The notes beneath the pieces were generated by a model. That model saw only the letters and a program-made list of their open reading frames with translations, did not search any database and was not told the DNA's origin. From positions 992,001 through 1,056,000 of the forward strand of contig NZ_CP016438.1 in assembly GCF_001685355.1 (NCBI RefSeq): 64,000 nt of DNA, read 5' to 3'. This document shows positions 34,179 to 43,132 of this stretch, one piece after another. Position 1 is the first letter of the stretch. Every line of letters begins with the position of its first letter. Made by a program: the position numbers and the translations under genes. Source of the DNA: Streptomyces lincolnensis. Its GTDB lineage: Bacteria; Actinomycetota; Actinomycetes; Streptomycetales; Streptomycetaceae.

Positions 34179-35567
34179 ATGACCGGCAGACAAGGCCCGG
34201 CGTACAGCCGCCGCGCGCTCCTCGGGACCGGACTCGGGGTCGGCGCCGCGGCCCTCACCGCGGCCGGTTCCGGTACGGCCGGGGCCGTCGGGCGTGCGCC
34301 CGTCACCGCCTCCCCGCAGCGCCGGGCGCACGCCTTCCTCGCCGCCGCCATGGACGCCTACCCGGACCACGGCACCGTCCGCCTGGCCCAGAGCTACACC
34401 GACCAGGCCGGCCTGTTCAGTACGGCGTTCACCTACGACAACGCCCTCGCGGTCCTGGCCTGCCTCGCCACCGGCACCCGGGACGGCCGCTCCCGGGCCA
34501 CCGCACTCGGCGACGCGCTGCTGTACGCGCAGACCCACGACCCGGGGTACGACGACGGCAGACTGCGTCAGGCGTACAACGTCGGGCCGTACACCTTCTA
34601 CGACGGCTCCCGGCAGCCGGACGGATTCGTGCGGGCGGACGGCACGGCCAACGTCGGCACCCAGTTCGGCTTCACCGGTACGGCGGTGGGCGACATGGCC
34701 TGGGCCGGTATCGCGCTGAGCACCCTCGCGGGACGGACCGGCGAGAAGCGGTTCCTGGCCGGGGCGGTGCGGATCGGTGAGTGGATCGAGCGCGTCGGCC
34801 GTACCGACGAACCGCTCGGCGGCTACAAGTTCGGGGTCAACGGCGCCGACGAGAAGCTGCCCTTCACCTCCACCGAGCACAACACCGATCTGATCGCCCT
34901 GTTCGGCAGGCTCGCCCGGCTCACCGGGGACCGGGTGTGGCGGGAGCGGCGCGCGCGTGCCGAAGCCTTCGTCCGGAAGATGTGGGAGCCGACCGGGGGC
35001 TTCTTCTACACCGGGAGCAACGACGGGGTGACGATCAACAAGTCGCCGATCCCCGAGGACACCCAGACCTGGACCCGGCTCGCCCTGTCCTCCGCCGCCC
35101 ACGCCCGGTCCGTGGACTGGGCCGCGAGGGAACTCGCCGTCCTGGACACGGCCGACCGGCCCAACAGCACGGTCCCGGCGGGTCAGTCCTACGAGGGGGT
35201 CACCTTCAGTTCCGCCAGTCTCCTGGCGAACGAGGACGCCCCGATCGCCGACGGCCAGCCCAAGCCCGACCGCAACGGCGTGTGGTTCGAGGGCACCGCC
35301 CACCTGGCCCTCGCCCTGCGCGACCGGCGCGCGTCCGGGGACGAGTCACGCGCCCGGCGCCTGCTCGCCTCCGCCGAGCGGGCCCAGGACCTGCTCGGCA
35401 CCGACCAGACGCTCGGCGGCTCCGCCGCTCCGGTCCGCTCCGGCATCGTCTCGGCGAGCAGCCCGCTCGACACCGGTTTCGGGTTCGGCTACTACCCCTA
35501 CCGGCACACCGGCGCGACCGCCTGGTACCTGCTGGCGGCGACGCGTACGAACCCGCTGCGCGTCTGA
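34179..35567 (+). CDS. Tat-secreted six-hairpin glycosidase-like protein
   Basis: A 462-residue exported protein. The Tat signal SRRALLGTGLGVGAAAL begins at residue 10 and is followed by a helical (alpha/alpha)6-type domain: TFTYDNALAVLACLATG, TAVGDMAWAGIAL, TEHNTDLIALFGRL and ANEDAPIADG. Such barrels belong to glycoside hydrolases acting on beta-glucans and glycosaminoglycans, but I cannot place it in a numbered family. The CebR-like operator upstream suggests induction by an oligosaccharide. It is a single-gene unit with about 140 bases to the next gene. Confidence 0.72.
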   Translation: MTGRQGPAYSRRALLGTGLGVGAAALTAAGSGTAGAVGRAPVTASPQRRAHAFLAAAMDAYPDHGTVRLAQSYTDQAGLFSTAFTYDNALAVLACLATGTRDGRSRATALGDALLYAQTHDPGYDDGRLRQAYNVGPYTFYDGSRQPDGFVRADGTANVGTQFGFTGTAVGDMAWAGIALSTLAGRTGEKRFLAGAVRIGEWIERVGRTDEPLGGYKFGVNGADEKLPFTSTEHNTDLIALFGRLARLTGDRVWRERRARAEAFVRKMWEPTGGFFYTGSNDGVTINKSPIPEDTQTWTRLALSSAAHARSVDWAARELAVLDTADRPNSTVPAGQSYEGVTFSSASLLANEDAPIADGQPKPDRNGVWFEGTAHLALALRDRRASGDESRARRLLASAERAQDLLGTDQTLGGSAAPVRSGIVSASSPLDTGFGFGYYPYRHTGATAWYLLAATRTNPLRV

Positions 35568-35710
35568 GGCACCGCGGCGGGCGGATGCGGTGGCGGGGGG
35601 GCGTGACGGGTGTATTCAGCAGGCGCAGAAGGGCTGGAACAGGGTCAACCGCCCCTGCGGGGCTGGATACTGGTGTCTTCTCACGACGTGGCGATCAGGG
35701 GGGCACATCG

Positions 35711-37135
35711 GTGAACTCTGCCGGGGGTACGGGCGGTTGGGGCGTGGACGGCGGTCGGGGCGGGCGGCACGCGGTCGTTGTGGGTGGGAGTCTCGCGGGG
35801 CTCCTCGCGGCGCACGTCCTGGCCGGGCACGCGGACCAGGTGACCGTCGTGGAGCGCGACAGTTTCCCGGAAGGTGCGCAGCCGCGGTCAGGCGTGCCGC
35901 AGGGCCGGCATCCGCATGTCCTGCTGGAGGGCGGCCAGACGGCCCTGGAGTCGCTCCTGCCGGGCTTCCTCGCGGAGCTGCGGGCGGCGGGAGCGCCACG
36001 CGTGGGCATGCCGTCGGACATGGCCCAGTGCCAGGACGGGCGGTGGTTCAGGCGGCTGCCCGCGACGACCCACATCTACACCGGTTCCCGCGCGCAGCTG
36101 GAGGAGTTGGTGCGACGGCGCGTTCTCGCCAATCCGGTGATCGGCGTGGTGGAGGGGAGCGATGTCGTCGGGCTCCTCGGCGACGCCTCGCGGGTGCGGG
36201 GTGTGCGGCTGCGGGACCGTTCCGGCGACTCCCGCGGGGAGGAGCGCGTCCTTGAGGCCGACCTGGTCGTCGACGCGTCCGGCAGCGGTACGAAGGCCCC
36301 GCAGTGGCTCACGGCGATCGGCGCCGAGGCCCCACACGAGGAGACCATCGACACCGGGCTCGCGTACGCCTCACGCATCTACCGCGGCAAGCCCGGCGCC
36401 CTCGACGGCGACACCCTCGGCTACTACGTCTATCCCAGCCCGGCCCAGGTCCACGCCGGCGGTGCGCTGCCGCTGGAGGACGGCAGCCATCTGGTCATCG
36501 TCTCGGGGCTGCGCGGCGACGAACCGCCCACGGGCGACGACGCGTTCGTGGCATACGCCAAGAAGCTGCCGCATCCGCTCCTGCACCGGTGGCTGGACGA
36601 GGCCGAACCGCTCACACCGCCGTTCGGCTACCGACGGACCTCGAACGCCCGCCGCCGCTACGACCTGCCCGGCCACCGCCCGGCCGGATTCCTCGCCACC
36701 GGCGACGCCCTGTGCACCTTCAACCCGATCTACGGGCAGGGCATGGCCGTCGCCGCGATGAGCGCGGTCGCCCTGCGCGACGTCCTGGCCGATCCACGCG
36801 AGACTCCGACGACACTGCGCGTGCAACGTGCCGTGCTCGCGGCGTCCAAGCAGGCGTGGGACATCTCCGCCGGCGCGGACCGCAAGATGCCGGGCGCGGT
36901 CGGCACCGCGGTCGAGGGCAAGCCCGCGGACCGCGCCGCCGACTGGTACCTGGCGCGCGTCCAGGAGCGCTACCCCAGCGACCCCGTCGTGGGCCGCGCC
37001 TTCCGCTCCGTCCTGACCCTCGCCGCCCCCGTCACCACCCTCTTCGCCCCACCGGTGGCCCGGGCCGTCCTCTTCCAGCCCGCCGCCCCGCCCCTCACCG
37101 AGCCGCCGGCCGCACCGGAGCAGCCGGGGGCCTGA
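35711..37135 (+). CDS. FAD-dependent oxidoreductase (epoxidase/monooxygenase type)
   Basis: A 474-residue flavoprotein of the PHBH/squalene-epoxidase group. The FAD motif VVVGGSLAGLLAAHVLAGHA is near residues 23-42 and the second FAD site LATGDALCTFNPIYGQGMAVA near residue 330. The C-terminal 60 residues are hydrophobic and proline rich. GTG at 35711 follows a G-rich site by about 8 bases. It shows no signal peptide and no obvious partner gene, so it is a stand-alone oxygenase of unknown substrate. Confidence 0.82.
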   Translation: MNSAGGTGGWGVDGGRGGRHAVVVGGSLAGLLAAHVLAGHADQVTVVERDSFPEGAQPRSGVPQGRHPHVLLEGGQTALESLLPGFLAELRAAGAPRVGMPSDMAQCQDGRWFRRLPATTHIYTGSRAQLEELVRRRVLANPVIGVVEGSDVVGLLGDASRVRGVRLRDRSGDSRGEERVLEADLVVDASGSGTKAPQWLTAIGAEAPHEETIDTGLAYASRIYRGKPGALDGDTLGYYVYPSPAQVHAGGALPLEDGSHLVIVSGLRGDEPPTGDDAFVAYAKKLPHPLLHRWLDEAEPLTPPFGYRRTSNARRRYDLPGHRPAGFLATGDALCTFNPIYGQGMAVAAMSAVALRDVLADPRETPTTLRVQRAVLAASKQAWDISAGADRKMPGAVGTAVEGKPADRAADWYLARVQERYPSDPVVGRAFRSVLTLAAPVTTLFAPPVARAVLFQPAAPPLTEPPAAPEQPGA

Positions 37136-37167
37136 GCGGGGCGTGCGGCCCGGTCGTCGGTGGACGA

Positions 37168-38319
37168 CTACCGGTCCTCGCCGCGGCACAGTTCCTGGTC
37201 CACGAGTGTGTTCATGGCCTTCTGGGTGTCCGGGCCGCCGTCACTGGTGAGGTAGACCACGGCGGTCCGGGTCCCGCCCCGGGTGACGCCGGCCAAGGTG
37301 TGATAGCCGAGCAGTTCGCCCAGATGACCGAAGTAGCTGCCGCCGCAGGACAGCGGGATCTCCCCCAGACCGAGGCCGTACTTCACACCCAGCTCGGGTG
37401 CGTCCCTGGTGGCCGTCATCTCGGCGAGCTGGGCCGGTTTCAGCAGACGGCCACCGAGCAGCGCGGTGTAGAACCGGCTCAGGTCGTGGGCGGTGCTGAT
37501 GATCGAGCCGGAGCCGACGCCCATGCTCGGGTTGAGCGTCGTGACGTCGACTCCGGTGCCGGTGCCGAACCAGGCATAGCTGTGGGCGTGCGGACCTGGC
37601 ATGAACGGGAAGGCGCCGGGCGTACTGGTGCCCCTCAGACCCAGCGGGCGGATGATCCGCTCGTCCACCTCGTGCGCCCAGCTCCGGCCGGTCACCTCGC
37701 GGATGAGCATCGCGGCGAGGACGTAGTTGGTGTTGGAGTAGGACCAGCCGTCGCCCGGGGTGGGGAACGTCGGCGCGTGCCGCATCGCCATCCCCACCAA
37801 CTCCTCGGGGGTGTAGGTGCGGAACCTCTCGGCGCGATAGCCGGCCGCGCTGTTCAGCGCGGGGATCTCCGGCAGGACGTCGGGGACACCACTGGTGTGC
37901 TGCAACAGCTGCCGCACGGTGATCCTGCGGCCGTCGTTGCCGTTGCCCCGGACCACTCCCGGCAGCCACCGCTCGACGGTGTCGTCCAGGGACATGCGCC
38001 CCTCGCCGACGAGGTGCAGCACGACCGTGGCGGTGAAGGTCTTGGCTGCGCTGCCGATCCGGAACCTGCCGTTCCACGGCATCGGCCTCCCGGTTCCCCT
38101 CTCGGCCGTCCCGGCGCGTGCGATGTCCCGCGTGCCCGGCGACGACGCCTCGGCGAACACGCCGACGGCCCCGGTGCCGTGCAGCGCGTCCACCCGCCGC
38201 TGAAGCGGATCGGCGGGCCCCGGCGTCGCCGCGGCCGTGAGCCCGCTCGATGCGGTGAGGACTGCGGCCAGGCCGGTCAGAACCAATAAGTTCCGCCGAC
38301 GCCTTCCTGACACATGCAT
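37168..38319 (-). CDS. Secreted serine hydrolase (beta-lactamase/DD-peptidase fold)
   Basis: A 383-residue exported penicillin-binding-like hydrolase. A signal sequence (residues 1-31, RRRRNLLVLTGLAAVL) is followed by the SxxK motif at 90-93 (GSAAKTF), YSN at 194-196 (WSYSNTNY) and a HLG motif near the end (FGHLGELLG) in place of KTG. This is the pattern of D-Ala-D-Ala carboxypeptidases, esterases and D-aminopeptidases of this class. ATG at 38319 has AAGGGG upstream. It is divergent from the GH53 gene across 286 bases but unlikely to share its role. Confidence 0.87.
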   Translation of the reverse strand: MHVSGRRRRNLLVLTGLAAVLTASSGLTAAATPGPADPLQRRVDALHGTGAVGVFAEASSPGTRDIARAGTAERGTGRPMPWNGRFRIGSAAKTFTATVVLHLVGEGRMSLDDTVERWLPGVVRGNGNDGRRITVRQLLQHTSGVPDVLPEIPALNSAAGYRAERFRTYTPEELVGMAMRHAPTFPTPGDGWSYSNTNYVLAAMLIREVTGRSWAHEVDERIIRPLGLRGTSTPGAFPFMPGPHAHSYAWFGTGTGVDVTTLNPSMGVGSGSIISTAHDLSRFYTALLGGRLLKPAQLAEMTATRDAPELGVKYGLGLGEIPLSCGGSYFGHLGELLGYHTLAGVTRGGTRTAVVYLTSDGGPDTQKAMNTLVDQELCRGEDR

Positions 38320-38496
38320 GGGATGCCCCTTCTGTTGGCGACCATCCCACCAGCCAAGACGAGAGCGCCCCATCCCGCTGTCCCCCGGCCATCGCCTGTG
38401 GCCATCCCCCGCAACCTGCGATCTCTGTGTACGTACCCAATCTGCCTGACCAGACAAGAGGCTAACCACCTGCACGTAATGCGAACGACACAAGTA

Positions 38497-38537
38497 TTTA
38501 CAGGGCTCAGAACCTCTCTTACTGTGAACGATCACAG
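38497..38537 (+). promoter_or_regulatory. Galactanase promoter with overlapping dyad
   Basis: TTTACA (38,497-38,502), a 17-base spacer and TACTGT (38,520-38,525) make a good promoter for the GH53 gene. The inverted repeat CTGTGA-ACGA-TCACAG (38,522-38,537) overlaps the -10 and the start point, the position expected for a repressor site. Confidence 0.55.
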
Positions 38538-38605
38538 ATCCCACCCCATGCGCATGTCAAGCCGTTGGCTTCGACTCCCCCGCGTCTCGATCGAAGGAGT
38601 TCGGG

Positions 38606-39727
38606 ATGACCGTGCACGGTCCAGGTCGCATCGTGAGGGCCGCCCTGTTCTTGGCGGCCGTCGCCCTGCCCGCGTCCCTGCTCACCACGCCCACCGACGC
38701 CTCGGCGGCCAACTCGCTGACCATGCGAGGTGCCGACGTGTCCACCGCCCAGAGAGCGCTCGACCTCGGCGCCAAGTACTACGACGCGAGCGGCACCGCC
38801 AGGGACCCGCTCGACATCCTCAAGGGCCTGGGCGTGAACTACGTCCGCCTGCGGGTGTGGAACAACCCGGCGAGCGGCTACAACAACAAGGCCAAGGTGC
38901 TGGCGTACGCGAAGCAGGTGAAGGCCAAGGGCCTGAAGCTGCTCGTCGACTTCCACTACTCGGACACCTGGGCGGACCCGGGCACCCAGACGAAGCCGGC
39001 GGCCTGGTCCGGCCACACCATCGGCCAGTTGCAGACCGACGTCTACAACTACACGTACGACGTGTGCAACAGCCTCAAGTCCCAGGGCACCACCCCGGAC
39101 AGCGTGCAGATCGGCAACGAGATCAACGTCGGCATGCTGTGGAACGAGGGCAAGGTGGTGAACAACGACTTCACCAACCTCAGCCTGCTCCTGAAGTCCG
39201 GCTACAACGCGACCAAGGCGTGCAACAGCGGCACCCAGGTGATCATCCACACGGCCAACTCGGACAGCGACGAGCACGCCCGCTGGTTCTACGACGGGAT
39301 CAGGTCGAAGGGCGTCACCTGGGACATCACCGGGCTCTCCTACTACTGCCCGTGGCACGGCACGATCGCCAACATGGGCAGCGTCGTGGCCGACATGAAG
39401 TCGCGGTACGGCAAGGACGTGGTCATCGCCGAGACGGCCTACCCGTTCACCTCGGCCAACGCCGACAGCACCGGCAACTCGATCACCTCGGGCTGCTCGG
39501 GCTACCCGCTCTCCTGGCAGGGCCAGGCGGACAACTTCACCGCCGTACAGAACGCGGCCCGCAACTCCGGGGCGATCGGCGTCTTCTACTGGGAGCCGAC
39601 CTGGTACGCGGTGAAGGGCAACGGCTGGGACCCGGCCGACATCAACAACAGCGGCAACGGCTGGGACAACATGGCCATCTTCAACTGGACCGGCCAGGTG
39701 AACCCGACCATCAAGTGGACCCCGTAG
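38606..39727 (+). CDS. Secreted arabinogalactan endo-beta-1,4-galactanase, GH53
   Basis: A 373-residue GH53 enzyme cleaving beta-1,4-galactan in type I arabinogalactan and pectin side chains. A signal peptide spans residues 1-35 (ending ASAA). Family landmarks are YVRLRVWNNP, LLVDFHYSDTWADPGTQTKP, the acid/base Glu172 in QIGNEINVGMLW and the nucleophile Glu276 in VVIAETAYP. There is no carbohydrate-binding module. ATG at 38606 has AAGGAG about 7 bases upstream. It is the first gene of the arabinogalactan locus and is followed by a strong terminator. Confidence 0.92.
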   Translation: MTVHGPGRIVRAALFLAAVALPASLLTTPTDASAANSLTMRGADVSTAQRALDLGAKYYDASGTARDPLDILKGLGVNYVRLRVWNNPASGYNNKAKVLAYAKQVKAKGLKLLVDFHYSDTWADPGTQTKPAAWSGHTIGQLQTDVYNYTYDVCNSLKSQGTTPDSVQIGNEINVGMLWNEGKVVNNDFTNLSLLLKSGYNATKACNSGTQVIIHTANSDSDEHARWFYDGIRSKGVTWDITGLSYYCPWHGTIANMGSVVADMKSRYGKDVVIAETAYPFTSANADSTGNSITSGCSGYPLSWQGQADNFTAVQNAARNSGAIGVFYWEPTWYAVKGNGWDPADINNSGNGWDNMAIFNWTGQVNPTIKWTP

Positions 39728-39763
39728 TCCCCTGACCTCGTAGTCCCCTGACCCCCACGAACA

Positions 39764-39786
39764 GCACCGTCCCCGGCGGACGGTGC
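39764..39786 (+). terminator. Terminator hairpin after GH53 gene
   Basis: Perfect 9-bp stem (GCACCGTCC / GGACGGTGC), 5-base loop, extended outward by CGAAC/GTTCG across one mismatch. It lies 37 bases after the stop. A 14-base direct repeat GTAGTCCCCTGACC (39,724 and 39,740) spans the stop codon and duplicates it. Confidence 0.65.
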
Positions 39787-39930
39787 CGTTCGTGCGTCCG
39801 CGCCCGCCCCGGATGGATACCGCCAGATTGCGACCACTGTATTGACGTGTTCATTTCCGTCATTGAGCATGCCTTGAGCCCGATCGCTTCTGGTCGATTC
39901 TGTTTCCCTCTGTTCTGTGAAGGGAGTTCC

Positions 39931-42900
39931 GTGTCCAGTCGACATCGCATCGCCCGGGCGTTGACGCCATTGGTACCCGTGGTCCTCGGAGCGGGTCTCG
40001 TCACCGGCCCCGCGCCCACCGCCGGAGCCGCCGTCGCGGAGACCTCGCCGCTCAGCTCGGTGACCGTGCGGGTCGATCCGTCGTACCAGCAGCAGGAGTT
40101 CGAGGGGTGGGGGACGAGCCTGGTCTGGTTCGCCAACGCCACGGGCACGTACCCGGAGCCGATCCGAAGACAGCTCGTCGACATGCTGTTCGGCGAGGAC
40201 GGCCTCGCCCTCAACATCGCCCGCTACAACATCGGCGGCGGCAACGCCCCGGACGTCCGCAAGGACTACATGAAGGCCGGCGCGACGATGGAGGGCTTCT
40301 GGAAGGCCCCCGAGGGGACCACCCGCGAGGACATGGACTGGTGGGACCCGGACAACCCCGACCACTGGGACTGGGGCGCCGACGCGGGGCAGCGCTGGTG
40401 GGTGGACCAGGTCAAGGACAAGGTCACCACGTGGGAGGCGTTCAGCAACTCCCCGCCCTGGTTCCAGACGGTCAGCGGTTATGTCTCCGGCGGCTTCGAC
40501 GCGAACACGGACCAGATCCGCGCCGACCGCGCCGACGACTTCGCGGCCTATCTGGTGCGGGTGACCGAGGAGCTGGAGAAGGCCCACGGCATCGACTTCG
40601 ACACCATCGATCCGCTGAACGAGCCCAACACCAACTACTGGGGCACCCAGTTGGGGGCCGACGGGCAGCCCACGGGCGGGCGTCAGGAAGGCGCCCACGC
40701 CGGACCGGCCCTCCAGCAGAAGGTGATCCTCGCCCTGGACAAGGCACTCGACGGGGCGAGCACCGACGCGGACCTCTCCGCGATGGACGAGACCAACCCC
40801 GGCATCTTCACCCAGAACTGGAACGCCTACGGCGCCGACGCGCGTGCCGCCGTCGACCAGCTCAACGTGCACACCTACGGCACCGGCCAGCGCACCAGCG
40901 CCCGGGACATCGCCAAGGGCGCGGACAAGAAGCTGTGGATGAGCGAGGTCGAGGGCACCTGGGGCACCGGCACCGACTTCACCAGCATGGAACCGGGTCT
41001 CGGCATCGCCACCCGGATGGTCGACGACATGCGTGAACTGGAGCCCTCCGCCTGGGTGTTCTGGCAGCCGATCGAGGACTCGATCCCCCAGGCCGCGGCC
41101 GGCAAGAACTGGGGCAGCATCCATGTGCCGTTCAACTGCACGGCCGAGGACACCCTGGAGACCTGCCCGATCCGCGCCAACTCCAAGTTCCACACCATCC
41201 GGAACTTCACCCACCACATCCGCCCGGGCGATCGCTTCGTGAAGACCGACGACACCAACAGCGTCGCCGCGTTGAAGAAGTCCGGCCGTGCGGCGACCGT
41301 GGTGCACGTCAACGGCGGCACGTCCGCGCGCTCCGTGACCCTGGACCTCTCGCGCTTCGCCAAGGTCGCGTCCCGGGCGACCGTGACGCCGGTGGTGACC
41401 AGCGCGGACGGCGCGCTCGTCCGCGGCACCCCGGTCCGGGTCACCGACCGCTCGGCCACCCTCACCGTCCCCGCGAAGTCGGTCACCACCTTCCTCGTCG
41501 AGGGCGTCGCCGGGGTGGCGAAGGACGCCGCCCTCGTCCAGCCCGGCCACGTCTACCGGCTCCAGGGCGCCCACAGCGGCAAGTCGCTCACCCCGTCGGA
41601 GGACGGCAGCGGTGTCGTCATCCGCACGACCGACCAGGCCAGCGCCGAACAGCTGTGGTCCGTACGGCAGTTGACGCCCGGCAACGACCACAGTGAGCGT
41701 TACGCCCTCACCAGCGCCACCCACGGCAAACGGCTCGCGGTGCGCGACGACCAGGCCGTCCTCCTGGACCCGGCGGACACCGCGCCCGACCCGGCCGCGC
41801 AGTGGATCCTGTCGACGACCGGCGACGGCACCTGGACGTTCGTCAACGCCGCCACCGGCCGCCTCCTCGACGTGGCCGGACAGTCCACCGCGGACGGGGC
41901 CCGGGTGTCGACGTACACCCCGACCTCGGCGGCGAACCAGCGCTGGGCCGCGACCGACGAGACAGTGCTGCGCACGAAACAGGCCGAGGTGTTCACCGTC
42001 CCCGGCCTGGCGCCGAAGCTGCCGCAGACGGTGACACCGCAGTACCGGGACGGCGCCCGCGGCGCGCTTCCCGTGGTCTGGAACGTCCCGCCGGACCGCA
42101 AGTGGCGTGACCCCGGAACCGTGCGCGTCACCGGCCGGGCGACCGATCCGCTCGGCCGGCAGATCCCCGCGAAGGCGGTCGTCACCGTCGACACGATCGC
42201 CTCGACGCTGCCCGGCCGCGCCAAGACCCACATCGGCGGGAGCCCCGAGCTGCCGGACACGGTCGTCGGCGTCGGCACCCACGGCGGCAGGACCGCCCTG
42301 CCGGTGACCTGGGAACCGGCACCCGACGGGGCGTTCGACAAGACCGGCGTCGTCACGCTGCGGGGAACCGCGCGGATCGTGGACGGCAGTACGGCCGGGG
42401 CGACCGTCCGTGTGCAGGTCAGCGAACCGGTGCAGACCAACATCGCGCCGGACGCCGGTGTGTCGGTGGCGGCCACGTACACGGAGAGTGGCTACTCCGC
42501 CGAGCGGCTGCGCAACGGCGACACCGCCGAGAAGGCCTGGTCCAACTGGAGGTCGGGCACCAAGAACCCGTCCGACACCATCACCTTCTCCCTGCCGAAG
42601 GCCCGCGATCTGAACCGGGTCGTGGCGCACTTCCACCGCGACGGGACCAACGTGTCCTTCCCGTCGGCCGTCAAGGCGCAGGTGCGCGGCACCGACGGCA
42701 CCTGGGCCGACGCGAGCGGCGAGATCGCGGTGGGCACCGAGGGCACTCCGGTGGTCGGCATACCGCTGGAGGCGGCAGGACCGGCGACGGGCGTGCGCGT
42801 GGTGATGACCGCCCGGCCCGGCGGTTACATCACCCTCAGCGAGATCGAGGTGTACGCCGACTCCCCGGGTGTCTCCTCGGACGCCGCCGCCGCGTCGATC

Positions 42901-43128
42901 GAGGTCGCCGGTGTGCCGGTGGCCGCCTTCGACCCCGACAGGACCGGCTACCGGGTCGTCACCGCCGATCCGGCCCGTGCCGTGGTCACGGCGACGGCAC
43001 GCGACCCCTACGCGAGCGTCACGGTCGACAAGGTCCGTGAGCACGGTAGGACCCGGGCCGTCGTCTCCGTGACCGGTGAGGACGGGTCACGGACGACGAC
43101 GTACCGGATCGATCTCGTACGGCGCTGA
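39931..43128 (+). CDS. Secreted multidomain GH30 galactanase (endo-beta-1,6-galactanase type)
   Basis: A 1,065-residue exported enzyme. After a signal peptide (about 1-36) a GH30-type barrel spans roughly 40-480, with the acid/base Glu231 in DPLNEPNTNYWG and the likely nucleophile Glu339 in LWMSEVEGTWG. A ricin-type trefoil follows (about 525-645, with QRWAATDE), then two Ig-like Big_4-type modules (about 650-800). An F5/8C-like binding module (about 805-950, ending LSEIEVYAD) and a terminal beta domain complete it. GTG at 39931 has AGGGAG 6 bases upstream. The architecture and locus fit attack on the beta-1,6-galactan branches of arabinogalactan proteins. Subfamily specificity is inferred. 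Confidence 0.85.
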   Translation: MSSRHRIARALTPLVPVVLGAGLVTGPAPTAGAAVAETSPLSSVTVRVDPSYQQQEFEGWGTSLVWFANATGTYPEPIRRQLVDMLFGEDGLALNIARYNIGGGNAPDVRKDYMKAGATMEGFWKAPEGTTREDMDWWDPDNPDHWDWGADAGQRWWVDQVKDKVTTWEAFSNSPPWFQTVSGYVSGGFDANTDQIRADRADDFAAYLVRVTEELEKAHGIDFDTIDPLNEPNTNYWGTQLGADGQPTGGRQEGAHAGPALQQKVILALDKALDGASTDADLSAMDETNPGIFTQNWNAYGADARAAVDQLNVHTYGTGQRTSARDIAKGADKKLWMSEVEGTWGTGTDFTSMEPGLGIATRMVDDMRELEPSAWVFWQPIEDSIPQAAAGKNWGSIHVPFNCTAEDTLETCPIRANSKFHTIRNFTHHIRPGDRFVKTDDTNSVAALKKSGRAATVVHVNGGTSARSVTLDLSRFAKVASRATVTPVVTSADGALVRGTPVRVTDRSATLTVPAKSVTTFLVEGVAGVAKDAALVQPGHVYRLQGAHSGKSLTPSEDGSGVVIRTTDQASAEQLWSVRQLTPGNDHSERYALTSATHGKRLAVRDDQAVLLDPADTAPDPAAQWILSTTGDGTWTFVNAATGRLLDVAGQSTADGARVSTYTPTSAANQRWAATDETVLRTKQAEVFTVPGLAPKLPQTVTPQYRDGARGALPVVWNVPPDRKWRDPGTVRVTGRATDPLGRQIPAKAVVTVDTIASTLPGRAKTHIGGSPELPDTVVGVGTHGGRTALPVTWEPAPDGAFDKTGVVTLRGTARIVDGSTAGATVRVQVSEPVQTNIAPDAGVSVAATYTESGYSAERLRNGDTAEKAWSNWRSGTKNPSDTITFSLPKARDLNRVVAHFHRDGTNVSFPSAVKAQVRGTDGTWADASGEIAVGTEGTPVVGIPLEAAGPATGVRVVMTARPGGYITLSEIEVYADSPGVSSDAAAASIEVAGVPVAAFDPDRTGYRVVTADPARAVVTATARDPYASVTVDKVREHGRTRAVVSVTGEDGSRTTTYRIDLVRR

Positions 43129-43132
43129 GCCT

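Noticed and set aside
39839..39900. TTGACG as the -35 of a GH30 promoter
   Set aside because: No acceptable -10 hexamer lies 16-18 bases downstream, so I could not support a promoter call.
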